Under the pieces are notes generated by a model, which was given only the letters and a program-made list of their open reading frames with translations, was not told where the DNA came from and did not search any database. The position numbers and the translations under genes are program-made. From contig CAJXRP010000006.1 in NCBI GenBank assembly GCA_913060495.1, forward strand, positions 62,001 to 126,000: 64,000 nt of DNA, in the 5' to 3' direction. Positions within the stretch are counted from its first letter, which is position 1; each line of letters opens with the position of its first letter. This DNA comes from an uncultured Gammaproteobacteria bacterium (GTDB taxonomy: Bacteria > Pseudomonadota > Gammaproteobacteria > Pseudomonadales > Pseudohongiellaceae). This document shows positions 29,290 through 37,596 of this stretch, one piece after another.

Positions 29290-29695
29290 CAATGTTCTCC
29301 GATCCGTTGTTCTCTGTCTTCTCAAGTTGCAGCTGTCTCTCTCTTACAAGGTCGAGCAGTTCCTCGGCATTGAAATCGAGTTGATGAGCCTCCGCTAGGA
29401 GGGTATCGATTCTGGCTTCGATGATGCGCCTGCGTTCGCGATCCGCGAGAGGTGATTGCTCATCTGAAATATAAGTGCCCGCACCGCGACGTTTGAATAT
29501 CACGCCAGCGGCCTCCAATTCGTCATAGGCTTTAACAACGGTGTTTGGCGTTACGTTCAATGCCAGCGCGAGTGTCCGTACGGGCGAAACTTCCTCGCCA
29601 GGCTGCAGCAGCTTGGAAGCCACCATGTAGCGAATCTGATTCGCTATCTGCCGGTAGATGGGTACACCATCTTTGGTATTGATCGTTATGTTCAT
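29282..29695 (-). CDS. GntR-family regulator, YtrA subfamily
   Basis: 137 residues. The winged helix opens with PIYRQIANQIRYMVASKLLQPGEEVSP (two segments) and the recognition helix is ALALNVTPNTVVKAYDELE. The effector part is short, about 50 residues, as in the YtrA subfamily that represses adjacent ABC transporter genes and is released by cell-envelope antibiotics in Bacillus. It is the first gene of the operon, with a palindrome over its promoter. Confidence 0.88.
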   Translation of the reverse strand: MNITINTKDGVPIYRQIANQIRYMVASKLLQPGEEVSPVRTLALALNVTPNTVVKAYDELEAAGVIFKRRGAGTYISDEQSPLADRERRRIIEARIDTLLAEAHQLDFNAEELLDLVRERQLQLEKTENNGSENIDE

Positions 29696-29729
29696 GATTC
29701 GCTGTTTCGCTTCTTCCTAAACTGTATGG

Positions 29730-29746
29730 GTATTCTGATACAATAC
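29730..29746. promoter_or_regulatory. Candidate GntR operator palindrome
   Basis: GTATTCTGATACAATAC reads as inverted arms GTATT and AATAC (and an inner GTAT/ATAC pair) covering the -10 element of the gntR-ABC promoter. Binding of the YtrA-type repressor here would block transcription of its own operon. Assignment is by position and symmetry. Confidence 0.5.
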
Positions 29747-29759
29747 GAAAAAATGTCAA
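29732..29759 (-). promoter_or_regulatory. Promoter of the gntR-ABC operon
   Basis: On the minus strand TTGACA (29759-29754), a 16-base spacer and CAGAAT (29737-29732) give a sigma-70 promoter with a perfect -35. The start would lie about 30 bases before the gntR ATG. Confidence 0.55.
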
Positions 29760-29961
29760 GGACTGCCTGCAATTCTTCGACGATTGACCGTAAAGCGCGC
29801 TAGATTCGCCGTGATCCGCCAAAAAATCGTGGTTCAGAAGCGGGTTTCTTGGTAGTTTTATTGGCTTAAAATCAGTTTTATCAGTTTTGCTGCTGCCCTA
29901 ACCTCTGATTGATGCGGTTCGCTTGGATTGCAGTGAAGCACTACTTAAGAGAGAGATAACT

Positions 29962-32019
29962 ATGCAAGCTCGAACCACAAGGAGATCAAACCTCATCTGG
30001 CGCGCTTGTGCCGCTGCGGGTCTGTTGCTGTGTTCTTCAAGTTTTCTAAGCGCTCAGGATATTCCTTTATTTAATGAGGATCCGGATGAGTGGTATACAT
30101 TGGGTGGCGACTACGCTCACACTCGTTATACGCCTGCCACGGAAATCACTGCAGAGAATTTCACAGATTTGGAAGTAGCTTGGGAATGGGACGGTGCTAG
30201 CTTCGGTGCTATCAGCGGCCGGTCCACGCCTTCATTGATCAATGGCAAGCTCATAACGGTAGCGGGAAATAAGCGTTACGTTGTGGCGCTAGACCCAAAG
30301 ACCGGCGAAACAATTTGGTCATACCGCGAGCCGGATACGCCGCGCGCTGAGTATTCGATGCGTGCAGATTACGGTAAGGGTGTAGGCTACGCTAACATCG
30401 ATGGCAAGGACGTTGTCTACATTGTATCTCCAGGCTTCTTCCTGACGGCACTCGATGCCGATACCGGCATTCCTCTTGCAGGGTTCGGCAAGCCAATACC
30501 TATCGATGGATTCCCGCAGTCGGGTGTTGTCGATCTCTTAGCAGACCTAGGACATCCCTACGATCCGTACGAAGGCATCCCTCTGGAAACAGGCTATATC
30601 ACTTCCTCTTCGCCACCGATCGTTGTGAACGACACTATCGTGGTGGGTAACTCGGCAGAGCAGGGATATCACCAGGCGCGAATTGAAAATGTACCAGGCG
30701 ATATCTTGGCCTACGATGCGCGCACCGGTGCCTTCAAGTGGAAATTCAACGTCATTCCAAAGCCGGGTGAGTACGGTCATGAGACTTGGGAAAACGATGC
30801 CTGGGAGTGGACGGGTGATGTCTCTTCCTGGGCCCCACTTTCTGCCGACCCAGAAAATAATCTGGTCTATATCCCAACGAATAGCGCGACTATAGATTAC
30901 TACGGTGGTTTCCGTCCGGGTGACAATTTATACGGCGCCGCTCTTATTGCACTAGATGCTGCAACGGGCGAACGCGCTTGGCATTTTCAGATGGTGAAGC
31001 ATGAAATCTGGAACTTCGATAACCCAACAGCACCGGTTCTTCTAGATCTAGATGTGCCAGGGCAGGGCCGTATTCCGGCAATTATGCAGGCAACGAAACA
31101 GGCCTGGGTCTATGCTTTTAATCGTGTAACTGGTGAGCCGATCTGGCCAATCGTGGATCGCCCCGTGCCTCCATCGATCGTGCCCGGCGAAGTACTTTCG
31201 CCTACCCAGCCCCACGTCACACGCCCAGCACCGTTCGATATGCAGGGGATTACTGAAGACGATCTAGTCGACTTCACCCCAGCACTGCGTGCGGAGGCTC
31301 TGGCGGCGATGGATGAGTATGTGATGGGTCCTTTGTTTAACCCTCCGATTCATGCCGATAACCCGATGGGAAAGTACGCCGCGATGAATTGTCCCGGTGG
31401 CGCCGGAGGTGCAAATATTACCGCGCCGGCTGTAGCAGATCCTGAGACGGGCAAGATGTATATCTCTTCGCACAAGGCATGCTTTGCCCTGCGATTGATT
31501 CCGGGTGAAGAGTCCGATCTGTTGTTCCCGAACTCTACCGGGGTTAACACCGCGCGTTTTGCAAATGGTGCTCGTGGCGCTACGGCTAGACCTCCACGCC
31601 TAAGCTCAGGTATTCCTATCTGGAAGCCGCCCTATAGCCGTATTACCGCCATCGATATGAACAGTGGCGATCACTCATGGATGATCCCAACCGGTGAAAC
31701 TCCTGATCGAATTGCTAACAATCCTGCGCTAGAAGGCATTGATGTAGGCAATACTGGTACAGGTGCGTTGGTACCCATGGTCATAACCAAGAATATGTTG
31801 GTATATTCAGATCAGGCCGGTGACGGTACACCGATGCTCTACTCTATCGACAAGGATAGCGGTGAAATCATGGCAGAGATTGAAGCGCCAGGCCGCAGTA
31901 GCTATGGTATGAGTTCTTGGGTGCACGATGGCCATCAGTACATCTTATTGCAAACTAGTTCCTCATTGACCGCGATGGCCCTGCCAGGCGCTCAGGAAGC
32001 TGCCGGTGATGCTCACTAG
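29962..32019 (+). CDS. PQQ-dependent dehydrogenase (second of three), atypical active site
   Basis: The ATG at 29962 gives 685 residues and opens with a basic segment (RTTRR), then a hydrophobic core ending near LSAQ-D (residue 32), a signal peptide. The propeller repeats (ALDPKTGETIWSY, ALDAATGERAWHF) are clear. The segment corresponding to the catalytic Asp reads KHEIWNFDNP: Asn351 stands where glucose-type quinoproteins carry Asp (HDLWDxD), while Asp353 is kept. There is no vicinal CC pair. It resembles the glucose/inositol dehydrogenase branch without that family's five-span membrane domain. It is a single gene with its own terminator. Confidence 0.75.
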   Translation: MQARTTRRSNLIWRACAAAGLLLCSSSFLSAQDIPLFNEDPDEWYTLGGDYAHTRYTPATEITAENFTDLEVAWEWDGASFGAISGRSTPSLINGKLITVAGNKRYVVALDPKTGETIWSYREPDTPRAEYSMRADYGKGVGYANIDGKDVVYIVSPGFFLTALDADTGIPLAGFGKPIPIDGFPQSGVVDLLADLGHPYDPYEGIPLETGYITSSSPPIVVNDTIVVGNSAEQGYHQARIENVPGDILAYDARTGAFKWKFNVIPKPGEYGHETWENDAWEWTGDVSSWAPLSADPENNLVYIPTNSATIDYYGGFRPGDNLYGAALIALDAATGERAWHFQMVKHEIWNFDNPTAPVLLDLDVPGQGRIPAIMQATKQAWVYAFNRVTGEPIWPIVDRPVPPSIVPGEVLSPTQPHVTRPAPFDMQGITEDDLVDFTPALRAEALAAMDEYVMGPLFNPPIHADNPMGKYAAMNCPGGAGGANITAPAVADPETGKMYISSHKACFALRLIPGEESDLLFPNSTGVNTARFANGARGATARPPRLSSGIPIWKPPYSRITAIDMNSGDHSWMIPTGETPDRIANNPALEGIDVGNTGTGALVPMVITKNMLVYSDQAGDGTPMLYSIDKDSGEIMAEIEAPGRSSYGMSSWVHDGHQYILLQTSSSLTAMALPGAQEAAGDAH

Positions 32020-32043
32020 GCTATAGTCTAGAGCCATGAAGAG

Positions 32044-32079
32044 GCCGGAATGACATGTCTGTCGTTCCGGCTTTTTTTG
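32044..32079 (+). terminator. Intrinsic terminator after the second quinoprotein
   Basis: GCCGGAA (32044-32050) and TTCCGGC (32065-32071), extended by inner ACA/TGT pairing, followed by seven Ts from 32072. Confidence 0.8.
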
Positions 32080-32125
32080 TTTTTGAGCTAAGCGCCTAAC
32101 ACATGAATTGATAAAGGAATAAACA

Positions 32126-32533
32126 ATGACCAACATCGCAGCGAGTTGCCAGTGTGGCCAACTTAAATTTGAGGCAGAATCGGATCCCGTGCTCGAATTG
32201 GTCTGTCACTGTCGAGATTGTCAGGATGCCTTGCAGGCAGACTTCGCAAATATCGCCTTCTTCAAGATGGGGGAAAGCCAAGTCGAAGGAGAGTTAGCAG
32301 AAAAGATTTATCTTGCAGAATCTGGCAATGAAACTTGCAGGCAATATTGTGTTCAGTGCGATACGGTCATGTTCGATCGCTCTGAAGGTTTTCCGAATTT
32401 GCTTGGCGTATCGGTGAGTCAGCTGCAAGCCCCCTATATATCGCGCCCGACGTGTCATGTGTTTGTGCGTGACAAAAAGGCGGGCGTTGTTATACCTGAC
32501 GGAGTTAAGCAATACGAAACTGGTATTACTTAG
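32126..32533 (+). CDS. GFA/CENP-V family zinc protein
   Basis: 135 residues. Zinc-ligand cysteines appear as CQCGQLKF near residue 9, CHCRDC near 32 and CVQC near 75, matching the Mss4-like GFA fold (glutathione-dependent formaldehyde-activating enzyme family). Most members have unknown substrates; a role in glutathione adducts is possible but unproven. It has its own AAGGA ribosome site and no signal peptide. Confidence 0.75.
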   Translation: MTNIAASCQCGQLKFEAESDPVLELVCHCRDCQDALQADFANIAFFKMGESQVEGELAEKIYLAESGNETCRQYCVQCDTVMFDRSEGFPNLLGVSVSQLQAPYISRPTCHVFVRDKKAGVVIPDGVKQYETGIT

Positions 32534-32556
32534 GAGCAGTGGTTCTTTAGGTTCAA

Positions 32557-33009
32557 TTAAAAAACTTCGTCGATGCCTGTCAGTATTGCGGCTAATGCTA
32601 ACACCCAAGAGAGGCAGGCGAGTGTGTCGACGAGGCTGTAGCGTAGTCGTTCGGCTCCGCTGATGCCCACCAGTGCCGGAATAATGCTGCGGATTGCAGG
32701 AATAAAACGCCCAATGAATATTGCGGCGCTGCCGTGGCGGCGAATCATTTCTTCTGCTCGCGTTACATTGGTTTGATACTTTTTCACAAATTTGAATTCA
32801 TGAAACCTTGGCCCCAGTGCGCGGCCAGTATAATAGCCTGCATGATCTCCCAGCAGTGCGCCGAATAAAGCAAGTGGTAGCAATACCTCAAAACTTGCCA
32901 GGCCATTATTGTAGAGTGTTGCACTCACCAATAATAAGAATGCCCCCGAAATAAACAAGCCAATTCCGAGACAAGATTCTGCAAATGCAAGCAGGGGCAC
33001 AAGCGCCAC
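32557..33009 (-). CDS. DedA-family membrane protein, start unresolved
   Basis: The first usual start codon is a GTG at 33009, giving 150 residues, short for the family (about 190-220). The DedA pattern is clear: AFAESCLGIGLFISG, GDHAGYYTGRALG, then FIGRFIPAIRSIIPALVG, with about four membrane spans. The frame remains open upstream to about 33120 and encodes a DedA-like lead-in (ILEWLDNNRDYAVALVP), but with no ATG, GTG or TTG. The true start is therefore a rare codon (ATA at 33066 or ATC), or a base is missing. DedA proteins act in envelope lipid (undecaprenyl-phosphate or phospholipid) translocation. Confidence 0.7.
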   Translation of the reverse strand: MALVPLLAFAESCLGIGLFISGAFLLLVSATLYNNGLASFEVLLPLALFGALLGDHAGYYTGRALGPRFHEFKFVKKYQTNVTRAEEMIRRHGSAAIFIGRFIPAIRSIIPALVGISGAERLRYSLVDTLACLSWVLALAAILTGIDEVF

Positions 33010-33369
33010 GGCATAGTCGCGGTTGTTGTCCAGCCATTCTAGGATTGCTTGTTCGATGCGTCGTATCTCGTTGCGTGCTAGATGATGTGGATTTGATTCT
33101 ACGCGGTTCTGTAAGGAATTGCCTTATGGAGCGTTTTTAGTAGTTCGATTGCACCATCTTGAGACATCGCTCTCACCGTTCTGATGCAAGCTTACGCCTC
33201 ATAAAACAGAATTAAGTGCCTGATGCCCCATTTGCTAGGCGATCTAAAAGATCCTTCTGGCTGGCACAACTATTGCTAACCTAGTCATATAGAACGTAAG
33301 GCCCTGCGCTAGCTGGGAGTAACAACTCTTTGTTGTTTCGTGCAAGTAATCTTAGATCAGGAAGAGAGT
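33010..33369. other. Divergent gap before the amine-oxidase operon
   Basis: About 110 bases next to the DedA gene are probably coding for its N-terminus on the minus strand. The remaining about 250 bases should hold the promoter for the operon that starts at 33370, but I find no convincing -35/-10 pair. An AGGAAGAG ribosome site lies at about 33359. Confidence 0.4.
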
Positions 33370-34968
33370 ATGAAGAAGTTAGTAACCAGACGTGAACTAC
33401 TTGGATTGATCGCAGTTACAGGTGCCAGCGGAGCGGTGCTCAATGCGAGTTCAGCATTGGATATTGTGCCGAATACGCGCCTTGATATACCTGAAATTCC
33501 TTTCGTAAATCCAAGCAATCGACCTAGCGTAGTGATATTGGGCGCTGGAATTTCGGGGTTAACGGCGGCCTATGAGCTGCGAAAAGCCGGCTATGACGTG
33601 GTTATTCTGGAAGCTGCTGCGAAAGCTGGGGGGCGAAACCTTACTGTGCGCTCAGGAGATGTTATCGATGAGGTAGGGAATCCGCAGGTCTGCGAGTTCG
33701 ACGATGAGCCACATATGTATTTCAATGCAGGCCCAGCTCGAATACCCAGTACCCATCGAAACCTTCTTCACTACTGCAGAGAGCTCGGTGTTGAGCTTGA
33801 GATATTCATCAATGAAAACAAGGAAGCCTACTACCAAGATGACGCCATGCTGGGTGGTAAGCCTATTAAGAATACTGAATTCACCACGAATGCACGTGGC
33901 TTTATGTCTGAAATCATGGCGAAGAGTTTTAACAATCATGAACTCGATCAACCTTTCGATGAATGGGAAGCGGAGGCTCTGTTAGGAGCGATTCGCTCCT
34001 TCGGCGATTTAAGTGAAGGTGACCTATACAAGGGTAGCACCCGCTCTGGCTATGCGAAGGGTGGCTATCTAGATCATGGCGTGCAGAAGGACATGGTTGC
34101 ATTCAGGGAGCTATTAAAATCCAGATACATGAATAATGCTCTCAATGCGAACGAGGGCGAAACTGGCCCCGTGTTGTTTCAGCCAGTCGGCGGCATGGAC
34201 AATATCGTTAAAGGGTTTGTCAGAAAGCTTGAAGATAAAATTCATTACAATGTAATGGTTTCATCGGTTCAGTTGACCGACGATGGGGTAGACGTAGCTT
34301 ATGAGCACGACGGACTGAAGTACAAATTGCAGGCCGACTACTGCTTGAACAGCATCCCTACACATTTGATGACTGGCATAGATAACAACTTTCCTGCGGA
34401 ATATACGGAAGCAATGAACTATGTTCGTCGTGGAGAGGCGTACAAATCAGCGTTTCAGACGAAAGAGCGCTTCTGGGAAAAAGATGACATCTACGGCGGC
34501 ATAACCTGGTTGAACCAACCGATACAACAGATTTGGTATCCCTCACACGGCGTCTTCAAGAAGAAGGGGGTCATCCTTTCTGCCTACGATTTCGGTGGAG
34601 GCATGCACTTTACTCGCCTTTCTCAAGAACAGCGATTAGAGGCAGCAATAAAGCAGGGCGAAAAAGTGCATCCGGATTATCGAGGGCAAGTAGAAAAAGG
34701 CATTACCATCGCCTGGCATAGAATGAATCATATGTTGGGTTGCGCTGCGCGCTGGCAGCGTAATCGAAGTGGTATGACCCACGAAGAAGAGCGCCTATTT
34801 CATACGCTCCGGCAACCTGCTGGTGGGCGTCATTACACCATAGGCGATCAGATTACTGTGCATTCGGGATGGCAGGAGAGTGCGATTCTCTCTGCTCATT
34901 GGGCGATAGCCGATATGGTTAGCCGCCGCGCGGGATCTTCCGCCATGCCTGGTCAGCGAATAAGCTGA
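33370..34968 (+). CDS. Tat-exported flavin amine oxidase, L-amino-acid-oxidase-like
   Basis: The ATG at 33370 has an AGGAAGAG site and gives 532 residues. The N-terminus TRRELLGLI followed by a mildly hydrophobic stretch is a Tat signal, expected for a protein folded around FAD before export. The dinucleotide motif is GAGISG at residues 58-63. AGPARIP (Arg124) matches the GPMR motif of L-amino acid oxidases, whose Arg binds the substrate carboxylate. The C-terminal FAD motif YTIGDQITVHSGWQESAILSA is also of that type. Expected reaction: L-amino acid to imino acid. The following cytochrome and RidA genes suggest electrons go to haem, not oxygen, and that the imine is hydrolysed at once. Confidence 0.8.
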   Translation: MKKLVTRRELLGLIAVTGASGAVLNASSALDIVPNTRLDIPEIPFVNPSNRPSVVILGAGISGLTAAYELRKAGYDVVILEAAAKAGGRNLTVRSGDVIDEVGNPQVCEFDDEPHMYFNAGPARIPSTHRNLLHYCRELGVELEIFINENKEAYYQDDAMLGGKPIKNTEFTTNARGFMSEIMAKSFNNHELDQPFDEWEAEALLGAIRSFGDLSEGDLYKGSTRSGYAKGGYLDHGVQKDMVAFRELLKSRYMNNALNANEGETGPVLFQPVGGMDNIVKGFVRKLEDKIHYNVMVSSVQLTDDGVDVAYEHDGLKYKLQADYCLNSIPTHLMTGIDNNFPAEYTEAMNYVRRGEAYKSAFQTKERFWEKDDIYGGITWLNQPIQQIWYPSHGVFKKKGVILSAYDFGGGMHFTRLSQEQRLEAAIKQGEKVHPDYRGQVEKGITIAWHRMNHMLGCAARWQRNRSGMTHEEERLFHTLRQPAGGRHYTIGDQITVHSGWQESAILSAHWAIADMVSRRAGSSAMPGQRIS

Positions 34969-35645
34969 TGAGAGTTACAGTCATTACTACTAGGATCAAA
35001 AAGATGAGAGCCCCCGCTAAAATTCTAATGTTCGCGATTATTTTTCAGAGCGCTGTAGTTGCTCCCGCTATGGCACAGCAGTACTCGGCTATCGACACAA
35101 ATATCCAGCCGCTCAGCAATAAAATTTGTGCCACTTGCCATGGTGCTTATGGGAAGGGTAACGCCGTTGTCGGTGCGCCGAGTTTGGCTGGGTTGGAGAG
35201 CTGGTATTTGAGGGCGCAGCTCATCAAATTTCGTGACTCTATGCGGGGAATACAAAAAGACTATATTCCCGGACACGAAATGCGAGCCGCCGTTGCCGAG
35301 ATGAGTGAGGCCGAGATGGACGGGGTTATTGCCTCTATCGGAACCTGGGATTCACAGCCGAGTGCAACTACGGTATCCGGTGATGCCGTGCGCGGAGCAG
35401 AACTCTACAGCAATTGTGCCGCTTGCCATGGCGTTTCTGCGGCGGGCAATCAGGCGTTGGGCGCTCCGGGCTTAGCTGGTAGAGATGACTGGTATCTGCG
35501 CAGGCAGTTGAAGTTGTTTCAATCAGGGTATCGAGGAGAACACCCTGAGGATCTTGCGGGCGCGCAGATGCGAGCTGCTGCAAAATTACTCGAGAGTGAC
35601 CAAGATATTAATGATGTTCTCGTTCACATCAATTCTCTGAATTAG
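34968..35645 (+). CDS. Dihaem cytochrome c (c4-like)
   Basis: 225 residues. The ATG overlaps the amine-oxidase stop (TGATG), so coupling supports this start; an inner ATG at 35004 would also leave a signal peptide (cut near AMAQ, residue 37). Two similar halves each carry CxxCH (CATCHGAYG, Cys54/Cys57; CAACHGVSA, Cys150/Cys153), GAPSLAGL/GAPGLAGR and a Trp-Tyr-Leu-Arg helix, the cytochrome c4 duplication. Its place in the operon makes it the likely electron acceptor of the flavoenzyme, as CycN is for nicotine oxidoreductase NicA2. Confidence 0.85.
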   Translation: MRVTVITTRIKKMRAPAKILMFAIIFQSAVVAPAMAQQYSAIDTNIQPLSNKICATCHGAYGKGNAVVGAPSLAGLESWYLRAQLIKFRDSMRGIQKDYIPGHEMRAAVAEMSEAEMDGVIASIGTWDSQPSATTVSGDAVRGAELYSNCAACHGVSAAGNQALGAPGLAGRDDWYLRRQLKLFQSGYRGEHPEDLAGAQMRAAAKLLESDQDINDVLVHINSLN

Positions 35646-35696
35646 ACAGAAAGATTAAGTGGATCAACTAAGAGATAGAAGTAAAAGGAATAAGTC

Positions 35697-36386
35697 ATGC
35701 CGAAAAAGATAGTGGAACAGGAAATAGACCCGGAGTTATTGAGCGCGAATGCGAGCGATATTGAAGCAGAAGAGCCAATTGAAGAAGGCTTCATTGATAA
35801 ACTGTCGAGCCTAAGTAACGTGAGCCTGGCGTTGGTAGCCAGCCTAGGTTTGGTACTTTTGATTGTGTTTGTAACATTGGCGTCGGGGCCGGGTTCGATT
35901 CCGGTGCAAGCCCTTAGCCAGTCAGTCGAGCTTGAAGCTCCGGTGCTCGAAACCGCAGCTATGCCGATGCTAGTTGAACCTTCAGCTACTGGGGAAATTG
36001 AGCGACAGGGCGAGGGACGGCATTTCTTTACTACAATTAAAATTCCGCCCGCTGCTGCAACGCTCTACCTTAGCGGATCCGGTGCCTCGCAAAAAGAGGA
36101 TGGTACCTGGGGAACGATGGAAGAACAGACGATAGATACATTCTCGAAGTTCAAGCAGACACTCGAAGCCGAAGGTTGGTCGATGTCTGATATCGTTCAG
36201 GTTAGAGCATTCGCTGTGGCTGGAGAATTCGGGTTGTTAGATTTCGATGGATTCAACCGCGGTTACCGTGAATTTTTTGGCACCGAAGAGAACCCTCAGA
36301 AGCCAGTGCGATCATTCGTGCAAGTGGCGGATCTGGTTGTGTCCGGTTGGTTGGTAGAGATCGAGATTAGAGCGGCGAAGATATAA
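35697..36386 (+). CDS. Membrane-anchored RidA-like imine hydrolase
   Basis: 229 residues in two parts. Residues 1-40 are acidic and cytosolic, residues 43-62 form one membrane span, a linker follows, and residues about 105-229 form a RidA/YjgF domain. The carboxylate-binding Arg is kept (PVRSFVQVAD, Arg205), as is the Glu in LVEIEI (Glu221), equivalent to E. coli RidA Arg105 and Glu120. RidA enzymes are normally soluble cytosolic trimers that hydrolyse reactive imines/enamines. The anchor here, with few positive charges after the span, places the domain on the periplasmic side, beside the exported flavoenzyme encoded two genes upstream. Confidence 0.8.
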   Translation: MPKKIVEQEIDPELLSANASDIEAEEPIEEGFIDKLSSLSNVSLALVASLGLVLLIVFVTLASGPGSIPVQALSQSVELEAPVLETAAMPMLVEPSATGEIERQGEGRHFFTTIKIPPAAATLYLSGSGASQKEDGTWGTMEEQTIDTFSKFKQTLEAEGWSMSDIVQVRAFAVAGEFGLLDFDGFNRGYREFFGTEENPQKPVRSFVQVADLVVSGWLVEIEIRAAKI

Positions 36387-36428
36387 TTTCTAACTTGTTT
36401 TGATTACATTCTGACTAATTCTTTGGCC

Positions 36429-36470
36429 AAAAAAACGCGGACATTGCACTAGCCAATATCCGCGTTTTTT
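36429..36470. terminator. Bidirectional terminator between convergent genes
   Basis: AAAAAACGCGGA and TCCGCGTTTTTT (right arm ending at 36470) form a long stem with A- and T-runs on both sides. It can end both the amine-oxidase operon (+) and the hydrolase gene (-). Confidence 0.8.
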
Positions 36471-36486
36471 AGAAGCGTCTTAGTAA

Positions 36487-37422
36487 TTACTGATTGGTGT
36501 CGAGTACTGCCAACTTTGTGTCAAGCTCAGCGCTCAATTCACCACTAAAATTAGAGGCATAGGCTGCATTGCCATCCATCTGCAGTTTTAACCAAGCAAA
36601 TGCAAAGCGCGCCTGGTTTGCTAATTCGGTGCCGCCATTCGTCGGTAGATTGTGAGTTCCTTCGGCGAATTCCACATAAGCTTTGTTAGTGCTATTTGCA
36701 ATAGAATCATACAGTGCACGAGCATGACCTGTTGGGGGCGCTACGGTGTCCTCGCTGCTGGCGAAGATTAGAGTTGGGACTGTTAATCCGCTGTAGTCAC
36801 CAGAGAATGACTCGCCGAGTTCACAGCAGTACGGCATTAGTGGTATCACCGCTTTTATCTCACTGCCTAGTTCCTGCGCGGCGGCTAATGCGGCACCGCC
36901 ACCTAGCGAATGCCCCATTATCGCCAGCTTGTTCGTGTCGACTTTACCGTTAATTGGGCTATCACCGTTGCCGATCTCTGTCTTCAAGAATTCGACGGCA
37001 GCAATATGTGCGTCCTTTCTTGGCTGGAATGTATCGCGGGGATCGTTAGTGTCAATAATCATCACTACAACACCTAGCGAGGCAAGTGCGGGCCCCCACC
37101 AATCATACATTTCCTGTGTGGCTGTATATCCTGGGACCAGAATAGCGGCGCCAGAAGGCGGGGCGAAGCTTAGGGTTAGTGGATAAAAGATAGTTGCAGA
37201 AGCAAACTCATCGACGTCGACTGCGGGTTCATAGGTCCTGACTTCATACAGAGCCTCGTCGAATTCGTTGCCAATAGCTCGTGCGATCTCTCGGCCCTGT
37301 GGACGATAGCGTCCGGGCTCATTAGCATCTTGAGCGCTAGCGGGTGCTACAGCAGCAAGTGAGAACGAAATGACGGTTAGTAGTGTGAGCATCAGTTTGC
37401 TTGTCAGCTTGAAAGGTTTCAT
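36487..37422 (-). CDS. PETase/cutinase-like polyester hydrolase
   Basis: The ATG at 37422 has an AAGGAAA site and gives 311 residues with a signal peptide (cut near ASA-Q, residue 30). Order and motifs follow bacterial cutinase/PET hydrolases: ATIFYPL, VPGYTATQ (oxyanion Tyr99), WWGPALASLG, IDTND, GKVDTNKLAIMGHSLGGG (Ser172), PTLIFASSEDTVAPP (Asp225) and EGTHNLP (His257). Compared with Ideonella PETase the elbow is GHSLGG, not GWSMGG. The PETase-specific disulfide Cys is replaced by Ser (FASSED), and a Cys-Cys pair (199-200) stands near the wobbling-Trp region. Likely substrates are aliphatic polyesters or related esters; PET activity is untested. Confidence 0.8.
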   Translation of the reverse strand: MKPFKLTSKLMLTLLTVISFSLAAVAPASAQDANEPGRYRPQGREIARAIGNEFDEALYEVRTYEPAVDVDEFASATIFYPLTLSFAPPSGAAILVPGYTATQEMYDWWGPALASLGVVVMIIDTNDPRDTFQPRKDAHIAAVEFLKTEIGNGDSPINGKVDTNKLAIMGHSLGGGAALAAAQELGSEIKAVIPLMPYCCELGESFSGDYSGLTVPTLIFASSEDTVAPPTGHARALYDSIANSTNKAYVEFAEGTHNLPTNGGTELANQARFAFAWLKLQMDGNAAYASNFSGELSAELDTKLAVLDTNQ

Positions 37423-37596
37423 TGTTGTTTTCCTTGTCGTTCTAAAGGGCATTCTTAAATGATCAGGTTTCTGTGCTTCGAAAGTCGATGAACCGTGATT
37501 ATGGGTTCTCGAAAACCCGGTGCTAGGGCTGCTGTCGATACTAAGGACTGAATATAGCAAAGGCCGCAGGCCGAAGGAACGGTCTTCGGTGCAAAC

